Source: Abelmoschus esculentus (taxonomy: Eukaryota > Streptophyta > Magnoliopsida > Malvales > Malvaceae). Taken from it: a DNA stretch of 64,000 nucleotides. The stretch is taken from the NCBI GenBank assembly GCA_035048815.1, contig JAUCBN010000035.1:17596001-17660000 (forward strand), given 5' to 3'. The position numbers were made by a program, and so were the translations under genes. Each line of letters opens with the position of its first letter. Position 1 is the stretch's first letter. Shown here one piece after another: positions 1-11,827 of this stretch. The notes under the pieces are model-generated. The model was not told the DNA's origin and made no database searches. It saw nothing but the letters and a program-made list of their open reading frames with translations.

Positions 1-182
1 GAATGAACACATGATGATCGTAAGCTAACCTAATTACAATCAATCGGAAACTTGAACAGTTCGAGTACGATTTTATATCTAGTCGATTTAGATTATAAAA
101 TTTTTGAGTTATTTCGAGTTCCGATCAATTTTAGATTTAAATCATTTTAAATTTTGATCGTTATCCAGACTCGTGGACATAC

Positions 183-2111
183 CTTTTGTAAATGACTTCT
201 TTCCTTCAAAAGCAGATTCTCCTCTTCCTTGACTTCAGCCAATGTCTGTGAACAACCATCAACTCATCATCAAGCTTTTCTTACATGAACATTTCTTGTT
301 CCGTAAAGATCAGTAGGTTTACCTTCTTTCTTCGTATTCTCTTGGTAGTTGAGGTAATGGCTTCAGTACCAACACCCGCAGCGTACTGAAATATCCATCC
401 ATTAACCGATCATAAAACAAATGAATTAAACGCCCAAATAAATTCGAACATTAAAATTAAAATTATGAATAAAATAAATTAAGTTATAATTTTTTTTGAA
501 CAAGTTAATAGTAATTACAGTAGTATCTATTCTAGAATATAATCTCTACCATTTGACATTGATCGTTTAATCAAAAGAGTAGTATCTATTCTAGAATATA
601 ATCTCTACCATTTGACATTGATCGTTTAATCACTCTTTTGACATTGCTGGTGCTCAAACTCGTAACTTTTAAAAACAACAATCATTCTTTTAATCACTTA
701 CGCTAGAGAGCTCGTGCAATTAAGTTATAATTTAATACTATAACTGACCAGCGAAAGGGATATAGTTTAAAAATTCCTTCACACCCAAATGAACCAGTAG
801 TAACACACCACATGCATGTTATCGAATTCTATGCCCATCATCCTATTGTCTTTGGGAGCTCTCTACGTCACGTGATTTCTATCACATGACCCTGTTCTCT
901 GACATGGCCGGCCGGACGACATGAATTGGGTCACTAGCTCCTAAGCACATGTAATTAAAGTCTTACTGTCCAATTTTCATGATTTTCTAAATCAGACGGT
1001 CTGAGATCCATCGGATCCGGTGGCAAGTATGGTAATAAGACCATGAAAGGAAGAGTGCCAGATTAGGAGGCACCCGCGTAACACCTGATAATCCAACCAT
1101 ATAAAAAAGACCTAATCTAGGATGATTATAAATATCGGCATACTAAAGAAACGCAGCAGACCTACAGCACTCTTGGAATGGACCCCCACTTACTCATTAT
1201 GACAAAAATACCCTCCTCGAGGGGGAAGTTTCCCGACTCTTACGGATGACATGGATTTTGTTATTCTTTCTATTTCATCTTTTACTGTCAAAATTTCCTT
1301 TTCTGTAAGGAAAATCTAAACGTGAAAGCACTTACCTCTGACATATACAACCAAACTTTAGTTCCGACACGATAAGACATCGGACATAGTTGTCGTCGTT
1401 TGGCGACCAGATACCGGAATTCTCAGACAGATATTCAATGATTCCAGAAGACGAGAAGCGTAAAAATGGGTCAAGATTTGATCCCAGTGAGCATTTTTTT
1501 GTCAGCTGGGTGGGAAGATGGAGAGAAATCATGCATTTTTACCAAGGGGATAAAATAAGAAGATGAAAGTGGGCTAAATGGTAATTTAACCAAGAATGAT
1601 GGTAATAAAAAGGAAAGTCATCCAGGTAGGCCGTAGGCGAGAATGTTTCGTCGACGAGACACAGAAAAAAAAAAGAAGGAAAACAACGACAAACAGCCGA
1701 AGTTTCTTCAAATCCGATAACAATGGGTGTGCCACGTTCTTTAACATGACAAAAGGTGTATCTGAGAGAGAGTATGAGTGAAAAACAAACCTTGGATCTG
1801 GAAGGCAGAGGTCTACTTGTTGCTTCAAAGCCATCAGCTGTGGAAGGAGATGCGCCGCCGCCGTTTCCTCCGCTCCACCATGAAAGCGGTGTGTTTGGGC
1901 TACATCTAGTGCTGAAATCTCCATCTCTTTTACCTCCACATCGTGTCAACGTGGCTCTAGACCTCAGCTGACGTACTCCCCATTTAAGTGTAGTCACCGC
2001 GCGTTTCTTCGCCGGTACAGGTGCCTGCGCTTGCTTCATCCTTAACAGCAACTCTGCCACCACGTTTTCATCCTCCATCGCCTCCCGAACCCATTCATCT
2101 TTCACTGCCAT
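183..2111 (-). CDS. Plant-specific coiled-coil protein, 5' part (three exons, continues off left edge)
   Basis: Exons read on the minus strand are 2111-1791 (107 codons), 385-323 (21 codons) and 245-183 (21 codons). All junctions are phase 0 with GT-AG borders. Exon 1 starts MAVKDEWVREAMEDENVVAE and contains a TRCSPNTPLSW segment. Exon 2 ends in a basic KRIRRKK run, which could be a nuclear localisation signal. Exon 3 reads TLAEVKEEENLLLKERSHLQ, a charged heptad-like helix. This order (DEWVR start, STRCSPxTPLSW, basic cluster, coiled coil) is that of a small family of uncharacterised plant proteins, which from memory continue with a further helical segment; that exon is not in 1-182, so it lies left of the window. 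No biochemical function is known to me. Intron 1 is unusually long (386-1790) and holds a 59-bp duplication. Confidence is high for the exon structure and moderate for the family. Confidence 0.8.
519..633. repeat. Two-copy 59-bp tandem duplication in intron 1
   Basis: The unit beginning agtagtatctattctagaat at 519 is repeated from 578 with almost no change. The end of copy 1 (tcaaaagag) and the bases after copy 2 (cactcttttg) are inverted complements, so the block could fold. It looks like a recent slippage or footprint event and is not coding. Confidence 0.9.
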
Positions 2112-3510
2112 CGCCCAACAACAACAAAAGAAGAAACAAAACGGGTATTGCTTGGTATAAAATAGCCGAAATGTGAGGAAAATGGAGAAAAAAAAATGAA
2201 AATGTAGTAGAAAGTGACAATATGAAAAGAACTCGTGTCTGTTGATTCCAGTTCTTGAGTTTGGTCCTTCAATCTCTGACGGGTGTGGCGATGAGAAAAG
2301 TCAAAAGTGTTTGTTTCTAAGATGTAAGGGAATATAATGTTGGGGCCCAACCATACTGACCTTGGGAAACTCAGAACCCACCGCCGATCCTTTTTAATTA
2401 CAAGGCAAGGCAAGGGCAGAAAAAGCTTATAAAATGAAACACAAACACTCCAATGGGCCTTTGAAACTAAGCCCACTCCATACAAAACACTGTGTCAGAG
2501 AAGAAAGGGACAGGGATTCATAGGAGAGATTTTTTTAAAATAGTGTAATAATTTGATCTATATTAATGTAAATATTAATTTTTACTTCTTTTGTTAACAA
2601 AGAATTACTGCATCATATAAAGATTAACAGTTACTATCAATAAGGAATTAAGTAATATCAGTACAAATTAAAATATTATTATTATCTCTCAATAATATAA
2701 TTTGGAACCATTACAATTAAAATTCTATAACCTATTCTCTTATACACACCCAACAATTTAAAAGACTACGACCCTATTTCTCGTGTTTCGTCTCAACACC
2801 TCCCTTTCTCGTTAAGTAGCCTATTAATGAATACCAATTGTTCTGATTTTCTTTTATAGAAGTACAGCATTTCATTAAGTAGCAACCACTGATCCCAGGG
2901 GCAGGGCATCAAAATCCGAAAAACATACAACATGACATAAATCCCTCCACAGAGCAACACTTGGGGAAGAAAAAGGGTGGTGAAATGAGATCTAAGAACC
3001 GAGGAGCAGAGACGCAGGATTGAAAGACAAAGGGTTCCTTTGACTTTGGGCCAATAGAGCCAATGGGAATTTTATATTTGTCCAACTTGGGTTCAAAGTC
3101 AAATGAGGACCGAATCAACGATTACAGTTGGAACACCAGGCGTCGACGCACAAACGGATGAATTCCACCAGAAACTGCCCGCTCTGTGTTGTTCAACCAC
3201 AAGTCGAGCAAGGAGCTTGACGAACAATCATTCATTTTGCAAGGCACAACAAGAATTAAAACGATGAACAATTGTCACTAAAATTTCAAATAAGTACGGT
3301 ACCCAAGACTACTTCAAATGACAACACAGGGAAAAGAGCATTTTCACAACAGCGAGAAAGCAAACAAAAGGACAAATCTAGACAAAGTGGCGCTATAAAC
3401 CAGGACGAAAAAACTAAAATAAAAACATTGTTTCGATCTCTCCCCTTGAAAAAATAAGGGAGTATCGAACATCAAAGAAACCAAATAGATACAAGAACTC
3501 AAAGATAGCA
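2112..3510. other. Intergenic: 5' leader/promoter of the coiled-coil gene, then 3' flank of the PNRC gene
   Basis: 2112-2500 is the upstream region of the minus-strand gene that starts at 2111. 2520-2900 is AT-rich with no feature I can support. 2900-3510 lies downstream of the PNRC stop codon and probably includes its 3' UTR. A 37-codon reading frame at 3235-3122 (minus) lies there and is treated under findings. Confidence 0.5.
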
Positions 3511-4044
3511 CTACAAATCGAGCCTTAAGATCTTCCTCAGGTCAGTTGTGGCATCGTTATTCGTCACGGAAAGCCCAACCTTCTTTGAGAAAAAAGCCGG
3601 CATCGGAACGGAACTAGGAGGCGGGGAGGTTATAAAGGCAGACCCAGCGTAGAACGAGACTGGCTTCACCTCATTTTTGATGAGGTTGCTGTTGTTTGAC
3701 TCGGTGAGTCGAATCTGGGCCAGAATAGATCCTGGATCTGGACCTAAACGCTTAGTCGAACCCAGATCTATATCAACGTTTTCCTTTTCGAACCTAACGG
3801 ACTTGGGGGGCGACGGCTTTTTCAGAACTTCGCCGCGTTTGAGGATCTTGACTTGACCCATCACAAGATTTTTGGCCTGGAATTTGGGGCCCTCAGACGG
3901 AGGAGGGGAGTTGGTTGGAGACCGATTCTTACGGTTTGTGTGAGCCCGATCCAAACGGTTCTGGTTCGGGAAAAGATTTTTGTGGTGTTTCATGGTATTG
4001 GATAGCTTTAAACCATCTTCTGGTTTCATAACTGCAACCACCAT
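3511..4044 (-). CDS. PNRC-motif (proline-rich nuclear receptor coactivator-like) protein, 177 aa
   Basis: Single exon, start MVVAVMKPEDGLKLSNTMKH. The N-terminal half is basic and low-complexity (HTNRKNRSPTNSPPPSEGPK). Around residues 128-150 lies FYAGSAFITSPPPSSVPMPAFF, the (A)G-(P/S)AF-x-(N/T)SPxPSSLPxPxF pattern that defines the PNRC motif; the protein ends in DLRKILRLDL, a short leucine motif typical of plant members. In animals PNRC2 bridges DCP1 and UPF1 in mRNA decapping through this proline-rich motif. A similar P-body adaptor role in plants is inference. The length is normal for a plant member and no intron is needed. An ATG four codons inside the frame is a possible alternative start. 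Confidence 0.72.
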   Translation of the reverse strand: MVVAVMKPEDGLKLSNTMKHHKNLFPNQNRLDRAHTNRKNRSPTNSPPPSEGPKFQAKNLVMGQVKILKRGEVLKKPSPPKSVRFEKENVDIDLGSTKRLGPDPGSILAQIRLTESNNSNLIKNEVKPVSFYAGSAFITSPPPSSVPMPAFFSKKVGLSVTNNDATTDLRKILRLDL

Positions 4045-6054
4045 GGTTGGTAAACAAGAAATTTATATACTATGAACACGAAAAGAGAATTAAAATAGGT
4101 TTGAAAACGGAGATTGGGAGAGATTTCCAAGACGAGATTTAAGAGGCACAAACCAATAAGAAGAAAAATGGAAGACTAAAAGAAAATGTGATTTATGGGT
4201 AGAAGGAAGGAGGAGGAAGGAGGATTTATAGGGTAAACTACATCATGGCGGTGTTAAAAGACACTCTTCATCATGGCGGTGTTGCAACTCCTCTCCATTT
4301 TCTTATCATATTCTTTTATGAATAAAGAACATTAATTTTATATAAAAAATATTAAAATATATAAATAGTGATATTATATATTTTATCAGATATATTTTTT
4401 TAAAAAAATAATAATTTTATAATAAATAATATTAAAATAATTTTTTAATTATCTAATTTTACGTCAAACGTTCATAAAAATAAATAAAATAAAAGACCGT
4501 AACAAAATCTTAATTAAAAGAACTTAAAAATAATATTTTTATATTTTCAAATGGTATGATTATATTATATGATGTTTAGTCTGTTAAAAATTATTTTACA
4601 AATCGTACATTAAATTAGCTCGTCATACAAAATTCAGTCAAATATATTAAATTAATAAAGATAAACTCTTTACTTCGATATGATTTGATTGCTAACAACA
4701 CCTTTTACTTTCTCATTTCGTTTTTAACGACCTGATGACATATCTGTGACAGACAATTGAGTGATTTCTTTTGATCTTTTTTAAAACCTAATGACTTATG
4801 TGAAATATCACTAATTATTGAATGACTTATGATGAAATTTATCCTAAAATATTTGATTACTTAGTCCACGAGTAACCAAAAAGCCTTTTTTATAAGGCAA
4901 CATTAAACAATTCATGATTTTTTTTGTGTGTTATGCACGGATAATAAGGCGCGTGGAAACATAGTGGTTGAAGAAAGATCCACAAAACCCTTGCTCACGC
5001 CTTACAGAGGAACGGGTTGTGTCTGACGTGGGTTTGGAATCCACCGGGGGAATAATTATCCACCATCTTACTACTTCGCCCTCATATTCAACTTTATTTA
5101 CGAAAACACCCAAGATTTAGGACAAGATCTGACGTTTGCTTGGCTTGTGACTGACTGCCAGATTTTTATACTTTTATTGGGTAAATTAAAATTTGGATTC
5201 ATTTCGAAAGGAGTCCTCAAATTATAATCTAAATTTTACATTGGTCTACAAAACTCAAAAAGTTTGAATTAAGATAGGGACCAGTGTCTTGTTGGGTCCG
5301 GGGTTGCAGCATAGTCGGGTATCTATATAAAATAGTATAATTATTCGTTTGGTCCTTTTAACTTTTTAAATTCTTCCTAATATTTAAAAAATCAAATTAA
5401 GTATACCCTTGAATCCTGTAGTTTTTGTACTTAAGGATGAAGGGACTGGTCATTTTGTTTGACTACGAAAGATCTTGTGTAGGAAGAAGACAGTCGACAA
5501 GACATGCCAACAGCTGGAACGAATTCATATGTACACGTGTCCAGGGATGACGTAGACGCCACCTCTAATCGGAACGTTGACAGACAACTCGCATATGGCC
5601 GACTCACAAGGATTTTACTGGGAACCCTACAAAATATTTACGCGGATTTCAGATTTGGGAGAAAAGTGTCTGACTGAGCCAAGTTGCCCAAAACCTCAAG
5701 AATGAAGCCCGATCCAATCCCATGGAATGACAGATCTCATCTCCCAAATCTTGTGATCCTGTGATTGAAAATACCATGGAGTTGAATCAATGATATCAGG
5801 TTGGTAAGCTCTTTAGTGGGTATAATTGCAAAGGTTGCAGTAGTAGCTGTGCTATGTGTGCAACCAGAAGCGAGCGATCACCCGTTGATAACTGATGGTC
5901 TCCATTGGCTTGTTCCTACGGAGCTTGGAGCCTGGAGGGGGATTATGAGTTAGACAATCTGTAGTCCCTTCACACGAAAAGCCGAAACCTACCTACTTCA
6001 GTCTTGACACATCTTTAAGATGCTCTATAACACTCTGCCAGTGCCAATGAATAC
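4045..6054. other. Intergenic, AT-rich, with a promoter-like patch near 5530
   Basis: 4045-4250 is the upstream region of the PNRC gene; it contains two copies of catcatggcggtgtt at about 4241 and 4269. 4300-4900 is AT-rich; 4660-4860 resembles the ends of a decayed foldback repeat (taaactctttac ... aaatttatcc). 5460-5990 has higher GC and contains a G-box CACGTG (5534-5539) and TGACGT (5548-5553), elements common in stress-responsive plant promoters. I could not find a coding region that it would serve. Confidence 0.4.
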
Positions 6055-6605
6055 TGATAATCCTGCAAGGGATATCCTTCCATCTTTGGTCATATAAACA
6101 TGCCACTTGTCCGTCATATTATCGCACTGTCAAGAGTCTTGGGCTCTTGGCGGCAAGAAACAAATCGAATTATAAGCCTTGCCGGCAAAGAACCTAGAGC
6201 AGGCCAACTAGACTAATCGAAAAAGAAACAAATACTCAAGTCTTTGCAGCAACAAATCAAGCAAATTATAAAGCTCTGTCAATGGAGAATCTAGAGCACA
6301 CCACCACTCATGAAAGAATCCTTACCTTTTTAACCACATTAAGGACATAGGGCTGTAGCTCTTCAGTTCGATAGGCTCCAACTCCAAGGTTGAGTTTCAA
6401 CTCCTGGTTGTCTAACTGCTTTGAAAGCTTCAGATACCCCAAGAATTGGATGAGGTGGAGCCATTGTTATACCCTCAAAACGAGACACATTGGATGCCAC
6501 AACCATGGATTTTATACAACAACAAGTGGTCTTAACAATAAACCCAATATATAGATTGAGACATAATCCTGTAGGTTTCATTCCCGTTCCCGTACATCTC
6601 CACAA
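6055..6605 (-). pseudogene. Aspartate aminotransferase relic (two exons, middle deleted, frameshifted)
   Basis: The upstream exon (6326 to about 6560-6605) encodes SRFEGITMAPPHPILGVSEA, the N-terminal signature of plant aspartate aminotransferases of the plastid type. After FKA the frame is broken by a small indel; the other frame continues LKLNLGVGAYRTEELQPYVL up to a GT donor at 6325/6324. The second piece (6055-6126) encodes DNMTDKWHVYMTKDGRISLA followed by GLS, a near C-terminal exon, with its own acceptor and donor. These exons are normally separated by most of the catalytic domain, including the PLP lysine; here only about 200 bp lies between them, and the last exon was not found. Splice signals survive, so this arose from a genomic copy by deletion, not from a retrotransposed cDNA. 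The segment between them holds an imperfect duplication of roughly 100 bp (around 6149 and 6245). Confidence 0.88.
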
Positions 6606-9479
6606 ACGCTACTAACAATCATTTTCTACACTCTTATCTCATCTTATAGATTCATTCTTGTCTGTAGAATAACTAACTTATTTCAGAACCAAAATTTGCC
6701 CAAGGTTTAATATTTGTCCTTGGGTTTATTAGAGGGAACCACATATTAGTTGGTCAATCCAAACTAAAGTTATGTCAGTCAATAATCCTCAAACAACATG
6801 CATGTTTAACCAACTTTCACAGTTTAATTGATAATTTTGAAATTATTCTAGTAAGTCTTTATGGCTTCCAAATTTTGTCCATTCAATTCTAAAATTAATA
6901 AAATAAAATGAAACGACTCACTCCCCTCACAAGTGACTCTTGACAGAATGCAACCCTTAAAAACAAAAACATATGTTTGGTAGTGTTGCTGGTGGCAACG
7001 GTAAGAAGTGGGGAGAATATTTAGGGAAGAAGTTGTATATAATCCTTTTTCTTTCTGACAAAGCAAGGAAATTAAATATAAAAGCAGGTACTAGCATTTA
7101 AATATCATACTGATAATACAACCCTGGATGTTTTATCGATCTTTGACTCTGAAGAGAGGAATATCTCAAAGTTGCAATCTGTTAATAGTGATAATATTCG
7201 TTATATTCATAAAATCTCGATTCAAATTCGATAGTTAGTTAAGTTGTAGCGAAAACTACTGGGTGTCATTTGAATAAAAGACTTCATATTCATATTCATA
7301 TTCATATTCAACTTTGAGAGGTCCTTGTTACAAAGCGCGTATGGATTCAGCTGCAGAAAGTCTTTTGAGTGTTCAAAATCAAAGAAATGGGTCAACTTGT
7401 CTCTTTATGTTTACTTTGACAAGCCTTCTTCAACTGTTCAAACAATCCATGGAACCAAGGGAAAGGGTCATTTTTTAATTTCATTAGCATCGTAAATGTC
7501 AGTAACCGTGTAAACAAATTAAAAGCACTATTACCAATAGATTAAAAACGGATTTTTCAAAGCAATTAAGTAAGCCACGTGGTCTGGGTTTTCATTTTTC
7601 AATCATGTAATGTGATCATCAAACCAAATATGACAAGAAGTTTCCTTAAGAAAATCCCAGTCTCACACTTTGAACCATCCATTTAATAATCAAGATTTAT
7701 GTTATTTTCATGTACAGCATTGACTAAACAACATTGAGAAGGCCGGGCTTTTGGTCAACTGGGACATCCTTGATCCATTTGTCTGACTTGGTCCGAACAT
7801 GGAAGATTGTTCCTCTCCAACACACTTACAACCAACTTCCATGTTGCTTCCACTGCTGTTCTTTTTGGAGCAGAGGACTTGTCAAGTGGTTTGGCTGGGG
7901 TAACCTCTTGGGAAGGGTAATTAGGACGAGCCATGTACAGTGTAAAAGCAAGAGTATTTTTAATTTTTTTTTGTTATTTATTTAATTTAATATTGATTAA
8001 ATGGTCTCCTAATTTTAACATTTAAAAGTTTAATATATTCCGACATTTCTTAATATTTAATCCTAACTTTGTCTCTTATTGATTATGATATAAGTAGCTA
8101 ATAGTTTTTAAATTTAATATTGTATTAAATTTTTATAAGGTATATATCACCATCTCTTAATCGTTTTTGTCACGTGATGAACACTTTTATTTATTTATAC
8201 ATTAAAAATGTGTTTCTAATAAAAGTATACATGGTTACGTTTATTCTTTCTGCATGAATAGAGACGAAGTTAAAATTTAAAACGGAAAAAAAGTAAAATA
8301 TAAATTTTGAAGGTGGGGATAAATTCACGTCTATACGGAACAACCCCTCTCAGGAGTTTAAGAGCCTTGTCCCTACATACATACGACTATATGATCTTAC
8401 TTCTAAAGGTAAATGGTCCTTTTAAAATATTAAAATTAACTAAAAAAAAGGGGTAAACTATTGAAATTATTATTTTTGTAGTTTTGTTCATCGATTGTGA
8501 AAAAGTTATATTTCGATCATTTATTTTATAGATTATATTTTAGGTCATTTATGTTATCGATTTGTTACATTTTGGTGGATTTTAAGGGACAAATTGATAT
8601 GTTACTTAAAGTTTAAGGGTTAAAATAATATTTCATTTAAATTTATAGTCAAATTAATATTATATCTAAAGTTTGTTAAATTAAAACCTAACCTCTTTTA
8701 CTAATATAATATGTCACTAAACTAATAAAAGTTAACGGTTAAATAATCAAAATAATAACCTAAATAACTAAAATATAATAAATTTATAATACATGGCCAA
8801 AACACAAATTTTAAAAATGTGTAACCAAAGTAATAAATTAAAATGAAAATTATAGTAATTTATCGGTCAAATCTCGTAAATATTGTTGTTTAAATCTTCT
8901 TTCCCCATAATATTGCACTTATAAAATTATTTCTTAAAGTATTGTACTTTGAACAGTGCCAGTAAAGTTAGATTATTAAAATCCGACTATGAATAATGAT
9001 CGGATTAAAAAAATAAAAATACTCTTTAAAGTCGGAGTCTTTTGCTACCGACTTTAGTAATTTTTTTTAATTTTTTTTTACTATTCAAAATCGGAACCTC
9101 TTGCTCCCGAATTTAAATTTTTAATATAAAAAATAAATCACTATTTAAAATAGAATCCGACTTTACTTTTACTGTAGAAACATAATAGTTTTGGAAATAA
9201 TTAAAAAAATAATATATTAAGAATATATTAAGAATATGATTACTTTTACTTTATTTAATGTTAATTTACTTTTATTTATGTTTTATTTATGTTAACTTAC
9301 TTTATATATTATTTATTATTTATTTATTTATGTTAATTTACATGTAGTATCATAAATTCGCATCAAGCCAACAAATGATCATAAGTTCTCCCCATTACAA
9401 ATAGTTTTTAGTCAGGAACCAAATATTTCTTATCTTAGATTTTTTGTGCGATATATGTTCTAATTGCTCCACCACAACG
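6606..9479. other. Intergenic, AT-rich, decayed repeats
   Basis: A (TTCATA)n microsatellite lies at 7283-7310. 7730-7925 is less AT-rich and has an 83-codon open frame, but I recognise no protein in any frame. 8449-8890 begins ggggtaaactattgaaatt and ends in similar bases in reverse (aatttatcggtc), like a much decayed foldback repeat. 8950-9180 has several copies of a short cggagtctttgctaccgac-like phrase of unknown origin. Confidence 0.4.
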
Positions 9480-11609
9480 CACAAAGATGAGTTTTGTTGG
9501 GAATATGTATCAGATTTAAATATCTTGAGCTTCTGATAGGGAATTTATTTACAACCCTATTTATTGGCTATCATTTTAATGAGTCAGTTTACCCAATATT
9601 AGGGGGAGCAAATAAATAGCTGGAGAAAGAAATAAGTTGGAATGAATTATCATTTTATCTTTTTGATCCACGTACTACACAATGTGAACTATAAGTTCAA
9701 TGGATAATTCATTTAGCAAATCAATTGCCAGATGATTTTGCTGACCCTAAAAGAGTAACTAAGTCTAGTTGCTAATGAGTCTAACTTACACTTATAACGT
9801 AGTAGACAAGTAAGTTCCAAAGATAAGATATCCTCGAAACAGAAAAGGAGCTATATTTTATGATGACCTGATCGAGGAATCAATGATTATGAAAATCTCT
9901 AGAAGAGATTAAATGGTCTCCAACGAGACATTGATATGACTCAGGTACTTGATAATAAAGAGATCTCAATAGATTATGTCATGTCTGGTAATAAGTGGAA
10001 CTGAAATTAAATCGACGTCGTTAATATATTTGCATGCAATATAGCACTAGAGATTTTATTTGATGATGTGGATCATGAATCATTGTCAATTGGGCAATAT
10101 AAACAAAGAAATGACTGGCCAACATGAAAGAGGCAATTGAGGCGAAACTAAAATCTCTTTTGAAAAGAGAAGTATTTGGACCTATAGCCCGTACATTGAA
10201 ATGTGTAAAGCTCGTGGATATACACGAGCCTTTGTGAGAAAGAGAAATCAAAAGGAAAAATCATGATATATAAGCTCATTTGGTTGTAGAAGGATTCTCA
10301 CAAAGACATGAAATTGATTATAAGGAAAATATATTCCTCGATGGTGGATACAACTACTTTTAGATTTTGATCAGCTTGACAATAAATAAAATTATTCGGT
10401 TTCTACCCAATGTATGTTGTTACATCATATTTGAATGAGCCTCTTGACAGTAATATTTACATGAAACTTTCAAAAAGATTTAGATTATCATAAGCAGTTC
10501 ATTCAAGTTCTCGAGAATATTATTCAATCATATTGAATATATCTTTTATGGCTTGAAACAATTTAGGCGTATTTGGTATGACTGCCTCATTGAATATTTA
10601 TTAGCATAATGCTATATGAATTATTTCCCCGAGCATTTTTATTAAGAGGTTTAGCTTTGAATTTTTATTTTTGTGTATGTCGATGATTTGAATATCGTTA
10701 AGACTCATGAAGAGATCTCCTCAAATCCTTGTGCATCTATCGACATAAAAAAAATATTGAAAGAGACTTTACATGCATAACACATATTTATTTATCACCT
10801 TTATGGTTGTTGTTAGGTCTCTTACTGTAAACAACGATTTTTTCGCCTCACGAAAAGGGTAATGATATTCTTGGTCTAAAGCATAATATACACATTATTT
10901 GATCTGAAAGCATCGTATCTTAGCTGATCCAGAAATATTATTTAAGTGCTACGAGATCATTACCTTTAAATAATTATTATGCATAAGGCAAAGCCGAAAT
11001 ATGTGTTTGGCTAAACATATCCTGAAGATATGTGAATGTTTTTCACAAGATAAGATGCAAGCTATCTTGTACAGAGATAATACAAAATTTATATCTCAAG
11101 GTGGATATATCAAATATGATAAAACGAAACATATTTCTTCAAGTTTTGTTCCTCATGATTTTCAGATGAATAGTATTCAATGAATCTTTACAAGTAATAA
11201 TTTGGAAGATTTATCCACTAGTGCATAATCTATTTTAATATTTGAAGATTGTATTCAGTATTAAATTATGAAGATTCAAAGATCTTATGTGATATTTTCA
11301 TGAGGGAAGTAAATACGCGTTGCACTATTTTTTCCTTAACTAATGTTTTGTCCCAATGGGTTTTTCTGGTAAGGTTTTTAATGAGACAACATGTTATGCA
11401 TATTAAAGATGTGTGTACTCTTTTTTCTTCACTAAGATTTTTTTCCCACATGGTTTTTATCTTAGTAAGTTTTTTAATGAGACAACATGTTATGCGTATC
11501 AAAGATGTGTGTACTCTTTTTTCTTCACTAAGATTTTTTTTCCCACATGATTTTTATCTTAGTAAGATTTTAACAATGCACATTATCTTCATAGATATCT
11601 AAGGAGGAG
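9480..11609 (+). mobile_element. Degenerate Ty1/copia retrotransposon, internal region
   Basis: Broken frames in copia order can be read on the plus strand. About 9655-9760 encodes a gag-like stretch (LANQLPDDFADPKRVTKS). About 10110-10450 is the start of reverse transcriptase, with recognisable counterparts of the VARLVAQGFSQ and DYEETYSPV blocks but many stops. 10650-11200 matches the RT end and RNase H region (YRDNTKFISQGGYIKYDKTK near 11070). Stops and indels are dense, so the copy is dead. Just before the polypurine tract the untranslated tail carries a 96-bp tandem repeat. The 5' end and 5' LTR could not be found; the left limit is approximate. Confidence 0.75.
11383..11574 (+). repeat. 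96-bp tandem duplication in the copia 3' untranslated tail
   Basis: The phrase gagacaacatgttatg recurs at 11383 and 11479, and the following bases (gatgtgtgtactcttttttc, ttcactaagattttttt) repeat with the same 96-bp spacing. A shorter, older version of the tcactaagg...ttttctggtaag phrase precedes it at about 11325-11382. Such repeats between RNase H and the polypurine tract are common in plant copia elements. Confidence 0.85.
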
Positions 11610-11827
11610 TGTTATGAATATATTTATTCATGGTAGATATCCATATATTAAGGTAAAGTTTAATGAGCTTTATTATTAGGGTTTAATACCCATTGAAATT
11701 AGGGTTTTCATCTTATGCCTATAAATATAGACTTTTGGACAAAGCATTATATACAACCCTACTTTAAAAATATAATAAAAATCTCTTTTTTATCTCTCAT
11801 CTTTATTCTCTTATTTTATTCACAACA
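11610..11827 (+). mobile_element. Candidate 3' LTR of the degenerate copia element
   Basis: A polypurine tract aaggaggag (11601-11609) is followed by tgttatgaatata at 11610. A TATA-like tataaatatag lies at about 11722 and the stretch ends in attcacaaca at 11827, giving TGTT...AACA termini and a length of about 218 bp. No second LTR was found, so the right limit rests only on the terminal inverted bases. Confidence 0.55.

Noticed and set aside
7734..7985. 83-codon plus-strand open frame with several Cys and Trp
   Set aside because: No domain or homologue recognised in any of the three frames, and it ends in AT-rich spacer; left as unassigned.
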